Below are positions 1-11,337 of a DNA stretch of 64,000 bases, one piece after another. This DNA comes from Clytia hemisphaerica (taxonomy: Eukaryota; Cnidaria; Hydrozoa; Leptothecata; Clytiidae): the NCBI GenBank assembly GCA_902728285.1, contig CACVBU010000468.1, forward strand, positions 248,001 through 312,000, read 5' to 3'. Within the stretch, counting starts at the first letter, position 1, and every line of letters starts with the position of its first letter. The notes under the pieces are model-generated. The model was not told the DNA's origin. It worked only from the letters and a program-made list of their open reading frames with translations, and ran no database searches. The position numbers were made by a program, and so were the translations under genes.

Positions 1-551
1 CTACAAGACAGTATGACACTTACTACCGTGGTGGTACTGTATTCAGAAGTTATGAAAACAGTTACTACACAGTGTAGTAACTGCTGTTTGGGGGTGGTGC
101 CAAACACTAAAACTAGCACTTTTGGTGTAGTAAGTGCTTATATTTTAATTCTTTTTAAAGAACTTTCAAAATTTTTCACAAAAAATGTATTTTTTTGTGA
201 AAAAATTCTTTGTTAAAAAAAATATTTTTGTTATAAATGGACGAGAAAAAAATTTGAAATTTTTCTCAGACCCAACTTAAATTATACTTTCCCTAATTAT
301 CATTAAAATGTTCTCAACAGCTGTTAACCAAGTAAATTAAAAGAAAATCTAGCACAAAAATGGCTTTGATTGAAAAACAATCGCAATTTAGGGTAATTTC
401 GAGCATGTTTTTGATGATATCACTCAAAAACAGGGGTGATACCTGGAAATCTTTTCTGAAAACAGTTACTACCAAGGTGTAGTAACTGCAAAGGGTGGTG
501 GTCCTGAAAAAAAGTGTTGAAAAAGCACTTACTACACATCATGTCTTGTAG
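1..551. repeat. Inverted-repeat block built from AGTTACTACA/TGTAGTAACT motifs
   Basis: The first ten bases (CTACAAGACA) recur as their reverse complement at about 542-551, so the block may be one TIR element whose left end is at or just outside the window edge. Inside, the motif TTACTAC or its complement GTAGTAA occurs about eight times in both orientations (near 22, 61, 77, 127, 466, 479, 520, 550), often as facing pairs with a short loop. Subterminal repeats in both orientations are typical of CMC/EnSpm ends, and a CMC-like transposase gene ends at 3333, but the link is inference. It could equally be an unrelated MITE. Confidence 0.5.
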
Positions 552-2387
552 TAACTGCGTGCCCCCCCCCCCTGTAAGGAATTCTATTTTATCAAAATTT
601 TATTCTTATTCCTAATATTATCATCGTAAAAAATAAAATTATCCAGACGATATATTTATTTTTTAAATTTTTTAAATTTTTATTTATTTATTTTTTCTTA
701 AATGTATTTTTACAGCCAAAGCTAGATAGAAGATTTAATAACTTACAGATAATGATATTTTATCTTTTTGACATACAACCTGCCCAATCATTGTTATGAG
801 CCTCTTAAAATGTACCTAAAACGTTCAAGGAACTTATTATAAGCGATGGTCAAATTTCTAACTTTGAGAACTAACAGTTATTTAAAATTTACACTCATTT
901 AAAAGGATTTGAATGAACTTAGGGGTTATTTTTGGAAAATGCCAAATAATTTAATCTTGGCGAAACTTCTCAATTTTTCGATTATATAACACTGTCTTAG
1001 CTAATATTATGCAATTACTTGATTACTTGGTATTTCCGAGAGTCCTCGGTATTTTTAGAAACTTTCCGATTTGCCTGACCCTTAATAATTTGTGTGCGCT
1101 TTATTTGGTCTTTGCTTGACCATCCTTTAAGATTTGCATTAAATTTATGATTGATATTCTAATAACGTCGTGCTTCACTTCGACTTAAAGAAAAGAAAGT
1201 CACAGGGGACACAACTTAAAGGTTTTCCCAAAAAAACTCGCCCAAATGGACTATCCATAGTACAGTGAAGTCTCCATAACTCGAATGTCTCCTTAATTCT
1301 TTTTATTTGATCGTGCTTTCAAGCGAGCTTCAACATCCAAAGGACTTTTAATGCGTTCAGCTACAGCTCAACAGGCGTGCGACGCTGGGTACCGGCTAGT
1401 TCTCTATATTACCGTATAACTTCGAATAAACGCCCCTCTTTAAGGAAAAAATTCCAATAACCCCCACCCCCTTACCCAGGGTGTTTATTCGAAGTATACT
1501 CTTATCTGCAACTGGTTTAGTTTTGCTAAATAATCATTTTCAGTTTTATTTTGACTATTTTCAGAAAACGACGCAAATTCATTTTTTGACTATAATGCAG
1601 GAGCTTCGAAAGTTTAAGTGACGTTAAAAGATCGAATGTTTGGCTCCAAACATTCGAAAAAGTCGCAAAGTTAAATAAACGTTAATTGCGTAGAGAAAAA
1701 AGCACGGATGACGTCTTGCATAGGTTATTACTGACTAAAAGATGATCTAATATTTGAGTGAACTCACCAATTTTCGATGCATGCAATTCTTCATTAGCTT
1801 TGTAATTTGAGAATTAAGGTGTATTAAGTACCATCAATAATAATGCCAATGTTAGAACATCAATCAGCAGAATCCAATGACGAAAAGCTAACAGCAATTG
1901 TAACAAATATTAACGTGGACAGCAACAACGGCGATTAAATCAATATATGTTTATTATACTTTTATTGTTTAACTAGTGTCTGTAACGAAAAAAAAGAGAT
2001 CTATAGTCTTAGACAAAAATACTCAAAATGTCGGGAAATTGAAAGGAAAGAGAGGCAGAATTATCTTTCTTTTGTTTAAGCGCAAGGATGGCCTTTATTG
2101 GTCTTTTCATTCAATTTTCGAAAAATTCTAACGGAAGCATGGAGACAGAGGTGTTGTTAAGGGGACAAGTTTATGCAAAGATTACATTTCTCAAGCTTCA
2201 CGAGTTTTTACGAATATTATCAGAGCAGGATTTTTGCCAAAAACACAGAAAATGAAAGACAGAAAAAAAGACATGAAGTTATTCAATCAATTTTTCCTAT
2301 AAGCGATAATCAAATATGTGGGTCCTGTAGGATGAAATAAGTACTCAATGAAGAATATAATATCTACATGTTTTCTCTAAAAACATT
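552..2387. other. AT-rich stretch without recognisable gene
   Basis: No coding signal seen on either strand. The segment at about 1316-1403 (containing AACATCCAAAGGACTTT and GGGTACCGGCTAGTT) is repeated with small differences at about 40458-40550, so it is part of a dispersed repeat. The rest shows only homopolymer runs. Confidence 0.4.
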
Positions 2388-2397
2388 GGTTATAATC

Positions 2398-2720
2398 TGG
2401 GGGGGGGAGCCAGGCAAATGGACGAACGGGTATGTGCGGCGGTTAAGGGTATGTTTTTTAAAATATCAGAAATGCACTGTAAGGGTGGACTTTTGATAAA
2501 TGCACTGTATGGGGGGGGTTTCAGCAAATGTAGGAAAAATTGCAAATTTTTGCTCGAAAATCTCGATTTTTTTGCTCTAAAAGAGTTGAAAATTTGAGAA
2601 AATGCACTGTAATGGTATGAATTTCACCGATTTTTTTCTGCACTGTAAGGGTGCGATTCTAAAAGCCATTTTTTTCGCCGCACATACCGTCAGTTGGTAA
2701 ACCCACTGCCCCCACCCCCG
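2398..2720. mobile_element. MITE with G-rich terminal inverted repeats and 10-bp target duplication
   Basis: The direct repeat GGTTATAATC is present at 2388-2397 and 2721-2730, as expected of a target-site duplication. The intervening 323 bp starts with a run of G followed about 30 bp later by GGTATGTGCGGCG, and its other end carries the complement of the same layout (CGCCGCACATACC, then C-rich). Inside, ATGCACTGTAAGGGTG-like units recur about four times. There is no coding capacity. The length of the duplication (9 or 10 bp by choice of boundary) would suit a Mutator-like family, which is inference. Confidence 0.75.
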
Positions 2721-2730
2721 GGTTATAATC

Positions 2731-3085
2731 ATATACCTGGGTATGTCCGAGCCAAAAATCGAAAATCGACCCTTAGAGAGAGGGAAAATTTGCTTTTTTG
2801 GGACCCTTTGGGACTTTTCCCAAAATTAGAGAGAAGATTTGTCGTTGTTTGGACCCTTTGAGGTACTTTTCTCAAAATTTTTCTCAATTTTGCTGATTTT
2901 TGAACCTCCGAGAAGAGAAATTTCGATTTTAAGGCCAAAATACACAATTAGTGAATATACAAATAATTAAAATTTAGCACTGAGAAATAAATCTTATTAG
3001 ATTTATACATCCTATTCAAAACAACTAATTTGCTAACATTTTTACAATAATTTTGTTATTGTTAGTTTCCAACTCCTTAAATGGT
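2731..3085. other. Short non-coding stretch
   Basis: Contains an imperfect internal repetition around GGGACCCTTTGGGAC (about 2800-2870). The small minus-strand open frame here shows no protein signature. It lies just downstream of the transposase gene stop at 3333 (minus strand). Confidence 0.3.
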
Positions 3086-3300
3086 TACCTTATTACACGA
3101 ATATTACTAGGCAAGTATTCAACGGCCTTGAAATTTGTACGATCTGAAATTAACACGAATTTTTCTGCTTTTTCAAGGAAACGGTGGCTGGTTTTAATTA
3201 AGGAGGGTTTTTATTAACACGAAATTTTTCAATTTGTGTTAATAAAAAATTTTTCAATTCGTGTTAATAAAATGACTAGTAATATTCGTGTAATAAGGTA
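3086..3300. mobile_element. Mariner-type MITE with perfect 25-bp TIRs
   Basis: Bases 3086-3110 and 3276-3300 are exact reverse complements of each other. Both begin with TA, consistent with a TA target duplication as in Tc1/mariner-derived MITEs. The inner part repeats GTGTTAATAA-type units. There is no ORF. It lies just beyond the 3' end of the minus-strand transposase gene. Confidence 0.8.
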
Positions 3301-3620
3301 TGTTTTCTATGCTGAAACGTTTTTGTTCTTCCTCAATCACTTTCATTGCTGTTTACCAGGTCAACCAAAAAAACGATATTCCTCTGTGAAAGACATATCT
3401 TTTTCTCCATAATAGCGTTAACGTCGATTGCCATTAAATTGTTATTCCTGCAAGAATGTTAAAAATGTGCTACATCCCGTATTGAATTCCTTCATATTCA
3501 AAATATTTGGAAAATCCAGGAAACCGCCTTGTCCGGGGGTAAACTTGCTCTGTTTGGGGGTAATTTTGCTCTGTTTGAGGGTAATTTTGATTGTCCATTG
3601 GATCAACTAATGTTCATCTA

Positions 3621-3850
3621 AGCTCTAGTTTAGACGGCCGACTTTCTGCCCTGCCTATTCTAATTGTTAGAGTAGGCAGAAAGAGGGCACAAAGTTGGTT
3701 GTTAAAATCTTTGCTTGGAAAGGTTTGAAAGAAGACATTGCATTGACGTCAAAAGAGGGCTATGCATCACTTTAGACAGCCCACTTTATGCCCTCTTTAA
3801 TTCGCAATTAGAATAGGCAGGGCAAAAAGTGGGCCGTCTAAACTAGAGCT
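3621..3850. mobile_element. MITE with about 45-bp TIRs
   Basis: 3621-3665 (starting AGCTCTAGTTTAGACGG) and 3806-3850 are near-perfect reverse complements. The interior also contains inverted copies of GCCCTCTTT/AAAGAGGGC. No ORF. It sits between the last two exons (3447-3333 and 4061-3946) of the minus-strand transposase gene, so it would be intronic. Confidence 0.8.
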
Positions 3851-6800
3851 AATTCACAGTTTTAAAGCGGTTCGATCTTAACCCCACCACCTTCAATGAA
3901 ACATTTAAAGACACTAGCTATCCTTGCTTAAATGGAATATTTTACCTTCTAAAAGATTTAATATGAGTCACGTCAAACGTTTCATTTCCTATCCTTCCAC
4001 TTGGTGCTTCCTCAGTTTGCGTCAGTAAATCCACAATGGCCAATAAAAGGCTTTCGTTTATCTGGAAAGAAAAAAGAAAGATAATAATCCAAGACCAAAA
4101 AGAGACCTGGTTACTATCGGATACCTTATTAGGGATCTAAGGGGTTGAATCAAATGTTGGAAGTATCATGCTTGATATAGATTTTCGTATACTTTATGAA
4201 ATTTTTGACCTGAACATTTCTCCATCCCCCACACCTAGATATAAAAGGGAAACTCAATTTTTTATGACAAAACTCCTGGTAGATGGGAGAAAACGGAGAA
4301 ATCAATGACTTGTTTACCTTTAAAAAATATTTATTTAGTCCATAGATACTTTTGTCATCGCAAATGAAACGCACAGCTTTGTTATCTCTGGACGACGATC
4401 GTGTATAGTTTTCAGATTTCAACAAAAACTTCGGGGTTTGTAACTTGGGAAACTGCAGCACAATGTCTCTGATTCGAGAAAGGGTAATGTTTAGTTAGAT
4501 TGTACTATAAAATAGCTGTAGCCAATAAAACTATGATACAAATGATGGTAATAATTATTAGATTATGTTACAAAACTAAAGAAATGTCAAGATTCAAATG
4601 TTTGATATAGATAGGGTTAAATCAATTTTGTAATTGGTGGTTCTTACCCAGGTCGGACGAATTCCTCAAGGTGCCTTATTTCATCGATTTGGTTTGCAGG
4701 AGTAAATGGCCCATAACATTGAAGTCGGTTTACGGATTCTCTAAGCATGAGTATTGATAAGAATGTATTTAAAACGAGATGACTCATAAATATGTTCCAT
4801 TTCAAACATCTAGGTTTTTTCATTTAGTTGACTCTTCAGCTTATTTCTCAAAAGATTGTAAGTCAGATACAATGTAGATTTTGTGATCTTTTCAATGGGT
4901 TGTATCAGCTGTATTGTTTTCGATATGTTGAGACATAGACAACTTATTACCAATTGAACTTCTTAGAGGTCCTTTTTTCAAAAGTGTTATCAGAAACACA
5001 GGGGAGATATATAATCAACATAACAAGTTTCACTTAAAAATTCGATAGGGGGTGGTCCAGGTGGTCATAACAAATCTTTTTCTCAAATCTGACCTTTTCC
5101 CAATCAATTTGTTGTAAAATGTCCATTCAGGAGTCAACTCTTTCATGCTTGAGATTAAGTCTGGGAGCCTCATATCGACGTTCACTACATTTATAACCTT
5201 GGAATTACAAAGACATGAAGTAAACATGATAAATTGATATTTTATGAATTATCTTCTTTTATTATCTTTTTTTAATAGTATATGTAACGCTAATGACGCA
5301 AATTGATGTTAAAAAAAGACTTTCAAAACGATATTGACGTTACAGAGAAGAATTTAAATTCATGTTGCACCATATAGCCAAATTCAGCGTTTGCAGCGAC
5401 AGAAGCAAACTAATATTTTATCCGTAACAGTAGGTCAAAATGGGTGTTTAGTGTGTTTATTGACTTTAGATCATCATATGTACATAAGCTGAAACTCGTG
5501 AACCTTTATTGATAAAAATGAAAGATACCTGTTTTTCTACAATTTGGGTTCCATGGAAATAATATTTGAAATTCCCATTCCAATTTTCGAAATTGAACCC
5601 CGTCATCGAGGCCCATAGTGGTCCATTTATTCTCACTTGATTAGGGTAATGTTCCACATTATGAAAATTGGCTTTACATTCAGTTTTTCCCGTGGTAAAA
5701 AAAGAAAGGTCAACCTACGTCACTCGAATATCAATCGACCATGAGATTACATAACTAACCCCTGATTTGAAACCAAAGTATACCTAGGACTTAAAATCTA
5801 CATACCATAAATTTCTTTCATGTCTATCACAAATTGCTTGAGGTAACTTTCTGATAATACTAACTCATTTTCTGAAATTTCTTCTTTTTGAAGTATAAAT
5901 ATTCCATTTACAATAAGTAGAAAATGACTGAAAAGAAAATTTGAACAAGATGATTGCAAACCTTCCCATTGAAAGATCACTGTCTCACGTGCTAATGGGT
6001 TGTGTTGAATAAACTAATTAGAAGATTCCGAAATTGAGTCAAGGAAGCTCGTGAAATAATTTAGCTTGCAATTTTCTTCCCTTTTAATCCCAAATGAAAT
6101 ATTTTATGTCTAGCTTAACTTCTTTGTAATTATCTGTTATTCCCTACGATCGATATAATTTCAGCCAAATTATTGTGTACAAAATTATTGAAACGTCGCA
6201 TACACAACTGTGTTTTTAATGTTCACCCTACATACATAAATTCATACATATAATACAATATAATACAATTTAGATTCTAGTTCAACTTAAGTTAACTATT
6301 CCTACCTGAAGTAAGGGTCTGGCAGAATTCCATTTAGAATCACAGGGGCATAGTAGAACATCCAATTTCGGCATTTATTTGCTATCCAATGGATAAGTGA
6401 ATAATTATAGAATTATTAGAATAAATTAAGAAAATTTAGAATTGAGAAACTTTAGAATTTTTGGTCTAAAAGCCTTCTGGTCCCAGCAGCCGGTCAAGTT
6501 ATAAATTTTTGATATTCCAAATGCGAGAAAAACCTTGAAACGTCTTATGATGGATTCATGAAAAGCAGTTCGTTTAGATTGTTTCAGAATATCATTATGG
6601 TAATATCATTATGCTAAGGGAAGAAGACTTCGGGTGTTTTAGTATTTTAAGAATCTATCATTATTTACCGTGGGTATGCAGGCTGAACTATTCTCATTTT
6701 CAAGGCCTGGTGTCCTTGCCCTGCAAAGCCTGAGGTTTCTTTGCTTCTGAATTTCGTGGAACCTTGTGCACCATTCTTTTTCAGATTTTGGATTTCTCTA

Positions 6801-9800
6801 CCTGAAATGCTGGGACTTAGAGGGTCATTGATTTCAGGTGGGAGTTTTAAGTAGTGGTGGGACCTCATTTTTCCACACTATGAATACCATAGAAGTGTGA
6901 TATGGCCTTATGTGTTAACGGTTTGAATACCTTTAAAATAATTGCGATGTGCAGCTAAACTTCGTGGAAGTCTGGTAACTTCATCAGTTGGTTTCAAAGA
7001 AAGCAATGCCTTATCAATTATAAGAACGTCTTTGCCAAGATACCATGGCTTCTTTGAATACACAGAGTCAAACCATAACCTATCGAGCGACCTAAATGTA
7101 AATAGAGACATATTAAGATGATAATTAGAGGAGAACAAAAGAATGGTATCATTAATTTCGATGAAAACTTAATTCGCTTACTTTGCTACACCTTGAAATA
7201 TTCCATGCATGTAGTCAAACGGTATATTCCAAATTACATCAATAAAAGGCAGTTGACCAAGGATTGAGTATCCACGTGTACCGAAAACCTTAAAAGGAAT
7301 CAAAAGAAGAAAAAACTACATTGGCTGTGTGCTAATGAACATCTAACTTACGTATGTAAATGTCAGTATAACTTAAGTAATCGATATTTATTCTCAGTAC
7401 AATGAAAAAGAATGATAAACAGAAGCAAAAGAAGATTTCCTTATGTACCTATTTTAGCCCTACATACAGCAGAATTCAGGAAAATATCAAATTATTATTT
7501 CAACTAACTGTTTCTTTTGTTTCTAAAGCAACCATAGCTTGTCCGAGTGTTCTCAGTTGAGTTCTTTGTTGTTGATTTTCAACAAATGGAAAAACTACAT
7601 TTGAAGCCACAGTTTCTTACTCAATCTCACAGCAGCTGCATCCGTAGTAACCATTAAATTGAACCATTTCTTGAACCAAACATTTGGCTAATATAAAATA
7701 AGAAATTCTAGATTAATTTGATTAATTTGTTACAATTTCTTAAGTATAAGATTTTGGGAGTAGACCTAACTGGGGTTAGGTCCCAGTGAAAAAATTAGGT
7801 TCCCCATGAGTTTTGAGTCCCCCTAAAGATTCACGATTCATTTTGACCCTCGAGACTTTTAAAAGTTCGTTCCACAAAAAAAGGTTTATTCGATGTAAAT
7901 TATGAAGGTTAAAGCCAACCATTAAGATGAAATATTCAGCTCCCATGTTAAATAATGCAATTTCAGCTCCCCATCATGTACATTAGATAGCCCCCCCCCC
8001 AAATATTTGAAAAATCTTTAGCTCCCACTTATTTGGGCTCTTTGGAGGGTGGAACCCAGCCTCAACTAACAGGGGCAGCTGATGCTATGTAATAAGATTT
8101 AGCAAATATCATCTTACTGAATCGTTGGAAAGCAGAGTGCCAATCTTTCTAAAATGAGAAGCGAGGATTTTTTTCTTTTGGAAACACACAAAAAAAACTT
8201 TGGAATTCATATTCAATATTCTATACAAATTTACCTGGTAGATCAAACAGTCCACTAATTATTGTTATTTTTCCCTCCACCTCTTTACCACTTTCTTCTT
8301 CAATGATTGAAAATTCTTTAAATTGAAAAAAAATAAGTATAACATGAATGAGAAAGGAGCAAAGATTTTATCTGGCAAGTAAGTATTATTTAAATAGTCA
8401 ATGCGCAGGTAAAAACTGAGATCTTCCGCACAAGAAGTGGATTATTAAGATGTTGTCCCGTAAGATTGTTTTGAAATCAAGACAGCATCAGCAATACCAT
8501 CTTTATCATCCTAGGGGCTAAGCTAAACCGACGACATGAACCGTCTACAAATTCATAGCTATATCAAAATAGACAAAATAGGCAGCTTTTTTATGGGGTT
8601 AAAAAGTTACAAATGATAATGAGTATACAGAGTTTTGAATAAAGACTACCATCTTGTCAACTATAAGAAACTCTAATAGTGTTTAATAGATGCATGCATG
8701 CATTATTGTTTCCCCATAGAAAACAAAACCTGTTCCAACTCAGAGAATTCATCCAAAGTTTATTTAAAAAATGAACCTTCAAATGTAAGTTTCTTCATTT
8801 CCTCAATTAATGGCCGCAAAAATGTCCTCATGTAAGGCTTGTTGTAACCAAACCAGAGCCCAGCAAATATTCGGTACTTTTTAGATTTCCTAAAAAAAGA
8901 TATGTCAGAAGTTTGGAAGTGTTTTTAGATTGATTATGCAAATGATCAAGTTTAATTTCTAAATCTTTGGTAATACTAATATATCTCATTTTTGGTGGAA
9001 GTTCATTTATGGAGAGATACACAGGCCATACAGAAAATGAGCTACTGTTAAACAGGTTCACACCATCTGTGTTCATTTGGCAGGTCAAACTCAATTCTTT
9101 GTTGAAGTATCCATGACTTATGAGGTTTTGGTAGAATTGGCCATCATATATCCCTGTATACTGGTTCTGTTTTGGGAATTGGTTTGTGAAGTGATTTGCG
9201 GAGACCTGGTTCTAAAGAGGAAATAAAAAACAACATCAAAACACAAAATTCAATTCAAAAATTTTTTTTTGTTCTTTTCTAAATGTAAAATATATTTTTG
9301 TAAATTCTTCACAAGATGCAAATTTTAGACAAAGATTATATAAATATCTTCCAGTAAAGTATGAACTCTTTGTTTATTATAGAAAATTATTAATTCCAGA
9401 ATTACACAGAGCAGCATAAAGAGTTTTTGAATCAGAAATTTGTAACAATTACTTCTTAAGATTCATTTTAATTGACTCTCAACAAAATGGTCGTTATACG
9501 TATTGGGTTTCACAGTGGGCACACTTGTCTTCAGGTCCAGTCAAAGGTGTAAAACAATTCTTGCAATAGAAGAACTTGCACACTTCATCATCTTGTATGC
9601 CTAGAATGTGGTACATCTGGCTTATTGTTGTGGGAAAGTTGTTTGGTTTTGGTAGGTGAAGTGATGTTAGAAGAAGGAGATCTCTCAGTGCTGGCTTTGT
9701 CAAATTGTGTCTTCTTGCAAACACCATGTGAAGAAGCATTGAGTTCTCAAGAGATAAATTGACTCCATTACATAATGGTTTAGGTTCAACATATGGGCGT

Positions 9801-9876
9801 GTGGTATCAAATATAGAACTGTCATCATCGTAGCCACAATCATCAGCATTGATGTTCATCATGTTGTGCGCTTCAG

Positions 9877-10605
9877 CTAAAATATATCCAGATGAGAGTC
9901 AAATCAATACAATAATATTGTATGTATAATTATTTCAAAAGCAAGCATGCAAACACTTTTTCTGCCCCCCTTATGAGCTTAAGTCGTGTCAGATTTTTAT
10001 TAAATTCCATCCTTCTTTATTTCAATTATTGATCGCATATTACATTTTTTTACAGAAGAATTTAATTCTATTTTAAAATAAGAAATAATATCCCCATCCC
10101 TTTCCTATAGGTTTGCTGGAATCTTTTACTATTTCCCTAGTCATGAAGACAGAAATATTACGGTTTATATATACTTGTAAAAAAAAGGTCTTATTGTGAA
10201 ATCCTACGACCGCGGTTGAGAACTGTCATAAAGACAGCAAAACTGCAGGGTGTTTACTTTCAATAGACCTGTTCACTCTTCCATCCGCCATATTCAGGCC
10301 ATATTGAATTGTATGAAAAAATTAAGGTGGCCAAATTCCAGTGGTGCATTGAAAATATGTAAAACCTATCCAAAAAGAAAGTATTAATATAGCCAATCTT
10401 TTATTGTTCTAATGATTATAATATAGAATATAGATGCTTTGTTGTCTTTTTAATCTTTGTGTAAACTTTGCATATGTTTTGCAAATTTTCCAACTAAACC
10501 CAACCACAGCTTTTTTGTTCCTGTATTTTTGCATACAATTCAAGATGGCAGATGGAAAGGCAAAAGATCTATTCTCGATAGATATGATTTCTGCCCAACT
10601 CATCA
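9877..10605. other. Intronic stretch of the transposase gene
   Basis: Lies between exon 3 (ends at 9876) and the MITE at 10606. It is AT-rich with no coding signal I trust. Part of the 9.2-kb second intron of the minus-strand transposase gene. Confidence 0.4.
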
Positions 10606-10871
10606 ACAACCCTGCTGACACACCGGACTTCATGAACACTGGACAAGAAAGTCCAGGTGTCAGATGAGAATACTTTCTTTTACAACCAGACAAATCTCAA
10701 CACCGAAGTCCAGTGCGCATTATTTTTGAAACACATGTGTCTGGTGTCCAGAAGTTTGAAAAATTAACACCGGACTAATACAGAACTAAAGGTTTCTGGT
10801 GTGGCTGAATTATACTTTTTGGCACGGGACAAAACATCGGACTGTCCGGTGCGTTGTTGGCGCAGGGTTGT
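10606..10871. mobile_element. Hairpin-rich MITE, family H copy 1, 8-bp target duplication
   Basis: The sequence ACTCATCA is present at 10598-10605 and 10872-10879, a clean 8-bp target duplication. The 266-bp element begins ACAACCCTGC and ends GCAGGGTTGT. Inside are alternating copies of a CACCGGAC-like octamer and its complement (here decayed to ACTGGAC, GTCCAGGTG and so on), which would fold into several small hairpins. Same family as 40840-41134. An 8-bp duplication fits hAT- or P-type transposition (known for those families; assignment here is inference). Confidence 0.85.
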
Positions 10872-11071
10872 ACTCATCATCATAGTTTGACCTTTTACTC
10901 TGTGACCGATCAACTCTTTTTTTATCTATAAAACGACGCAAACACAAGTTATTTGTGATTGCAGCCCTACACTGTATTATAATGCCGACATACCTTGTTT
11001 AATTATATATATAGCGGCCATCATAGCTAACTTAACTTAATCTTGCATCACATCCCGTGAGAGTGGGTAGC

Positions 11072-11215
11072 TTGCGCCATATCTTATATAGTATATTCAG
11101 GTTTATTGTTCTAATCATATTATATCTTCTCGTTTAGACTAACATGACAGAGGTTTTAAATATATAAATATATTACATTTGAACTGAACTTGGTGTTCCC
11201 ATTTAATTCTGGCGT
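11072..11215 (+). repeat. 5' long terminal repeat (144 bp)
   Basis: By eye identical to 16274-16417. It runs from TTGCGCCATATC to TTCTGGCGT. The sequence directly after it (TGGTGATAGC) starts with TGG as a tRNA primer-binding site would. The LTR is short and lacks the usual TG...CA ends; instead CGCCA and TGGCG form small inverted termini. Confidence 0.8.
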
Positions 11216-11337
11216 GGTGATAGCTGCTTCGATCCGCTTCACTGGATACTGGTTGATTCAAATTCCATTGTTTTCAATTAACTTTGGGTTGACGATAGTG
11301 ATTTTGTCGACACTATACGTATACAAGACCTCTGATC

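Noticed and set aside
6665-6868. Minus-strand 67-residue frame inside the transposase gene
   Set aside because: Flanking exons 6931 and 6381 join in phase without it and it has no family match.
8060-8160. A possible small exon between the transposase exons at 8235 and 7687
   Set aside because: The exon ending at 8235 joins directly and in phase to the one at 7687, giving the family sequence; the extra exon does not.
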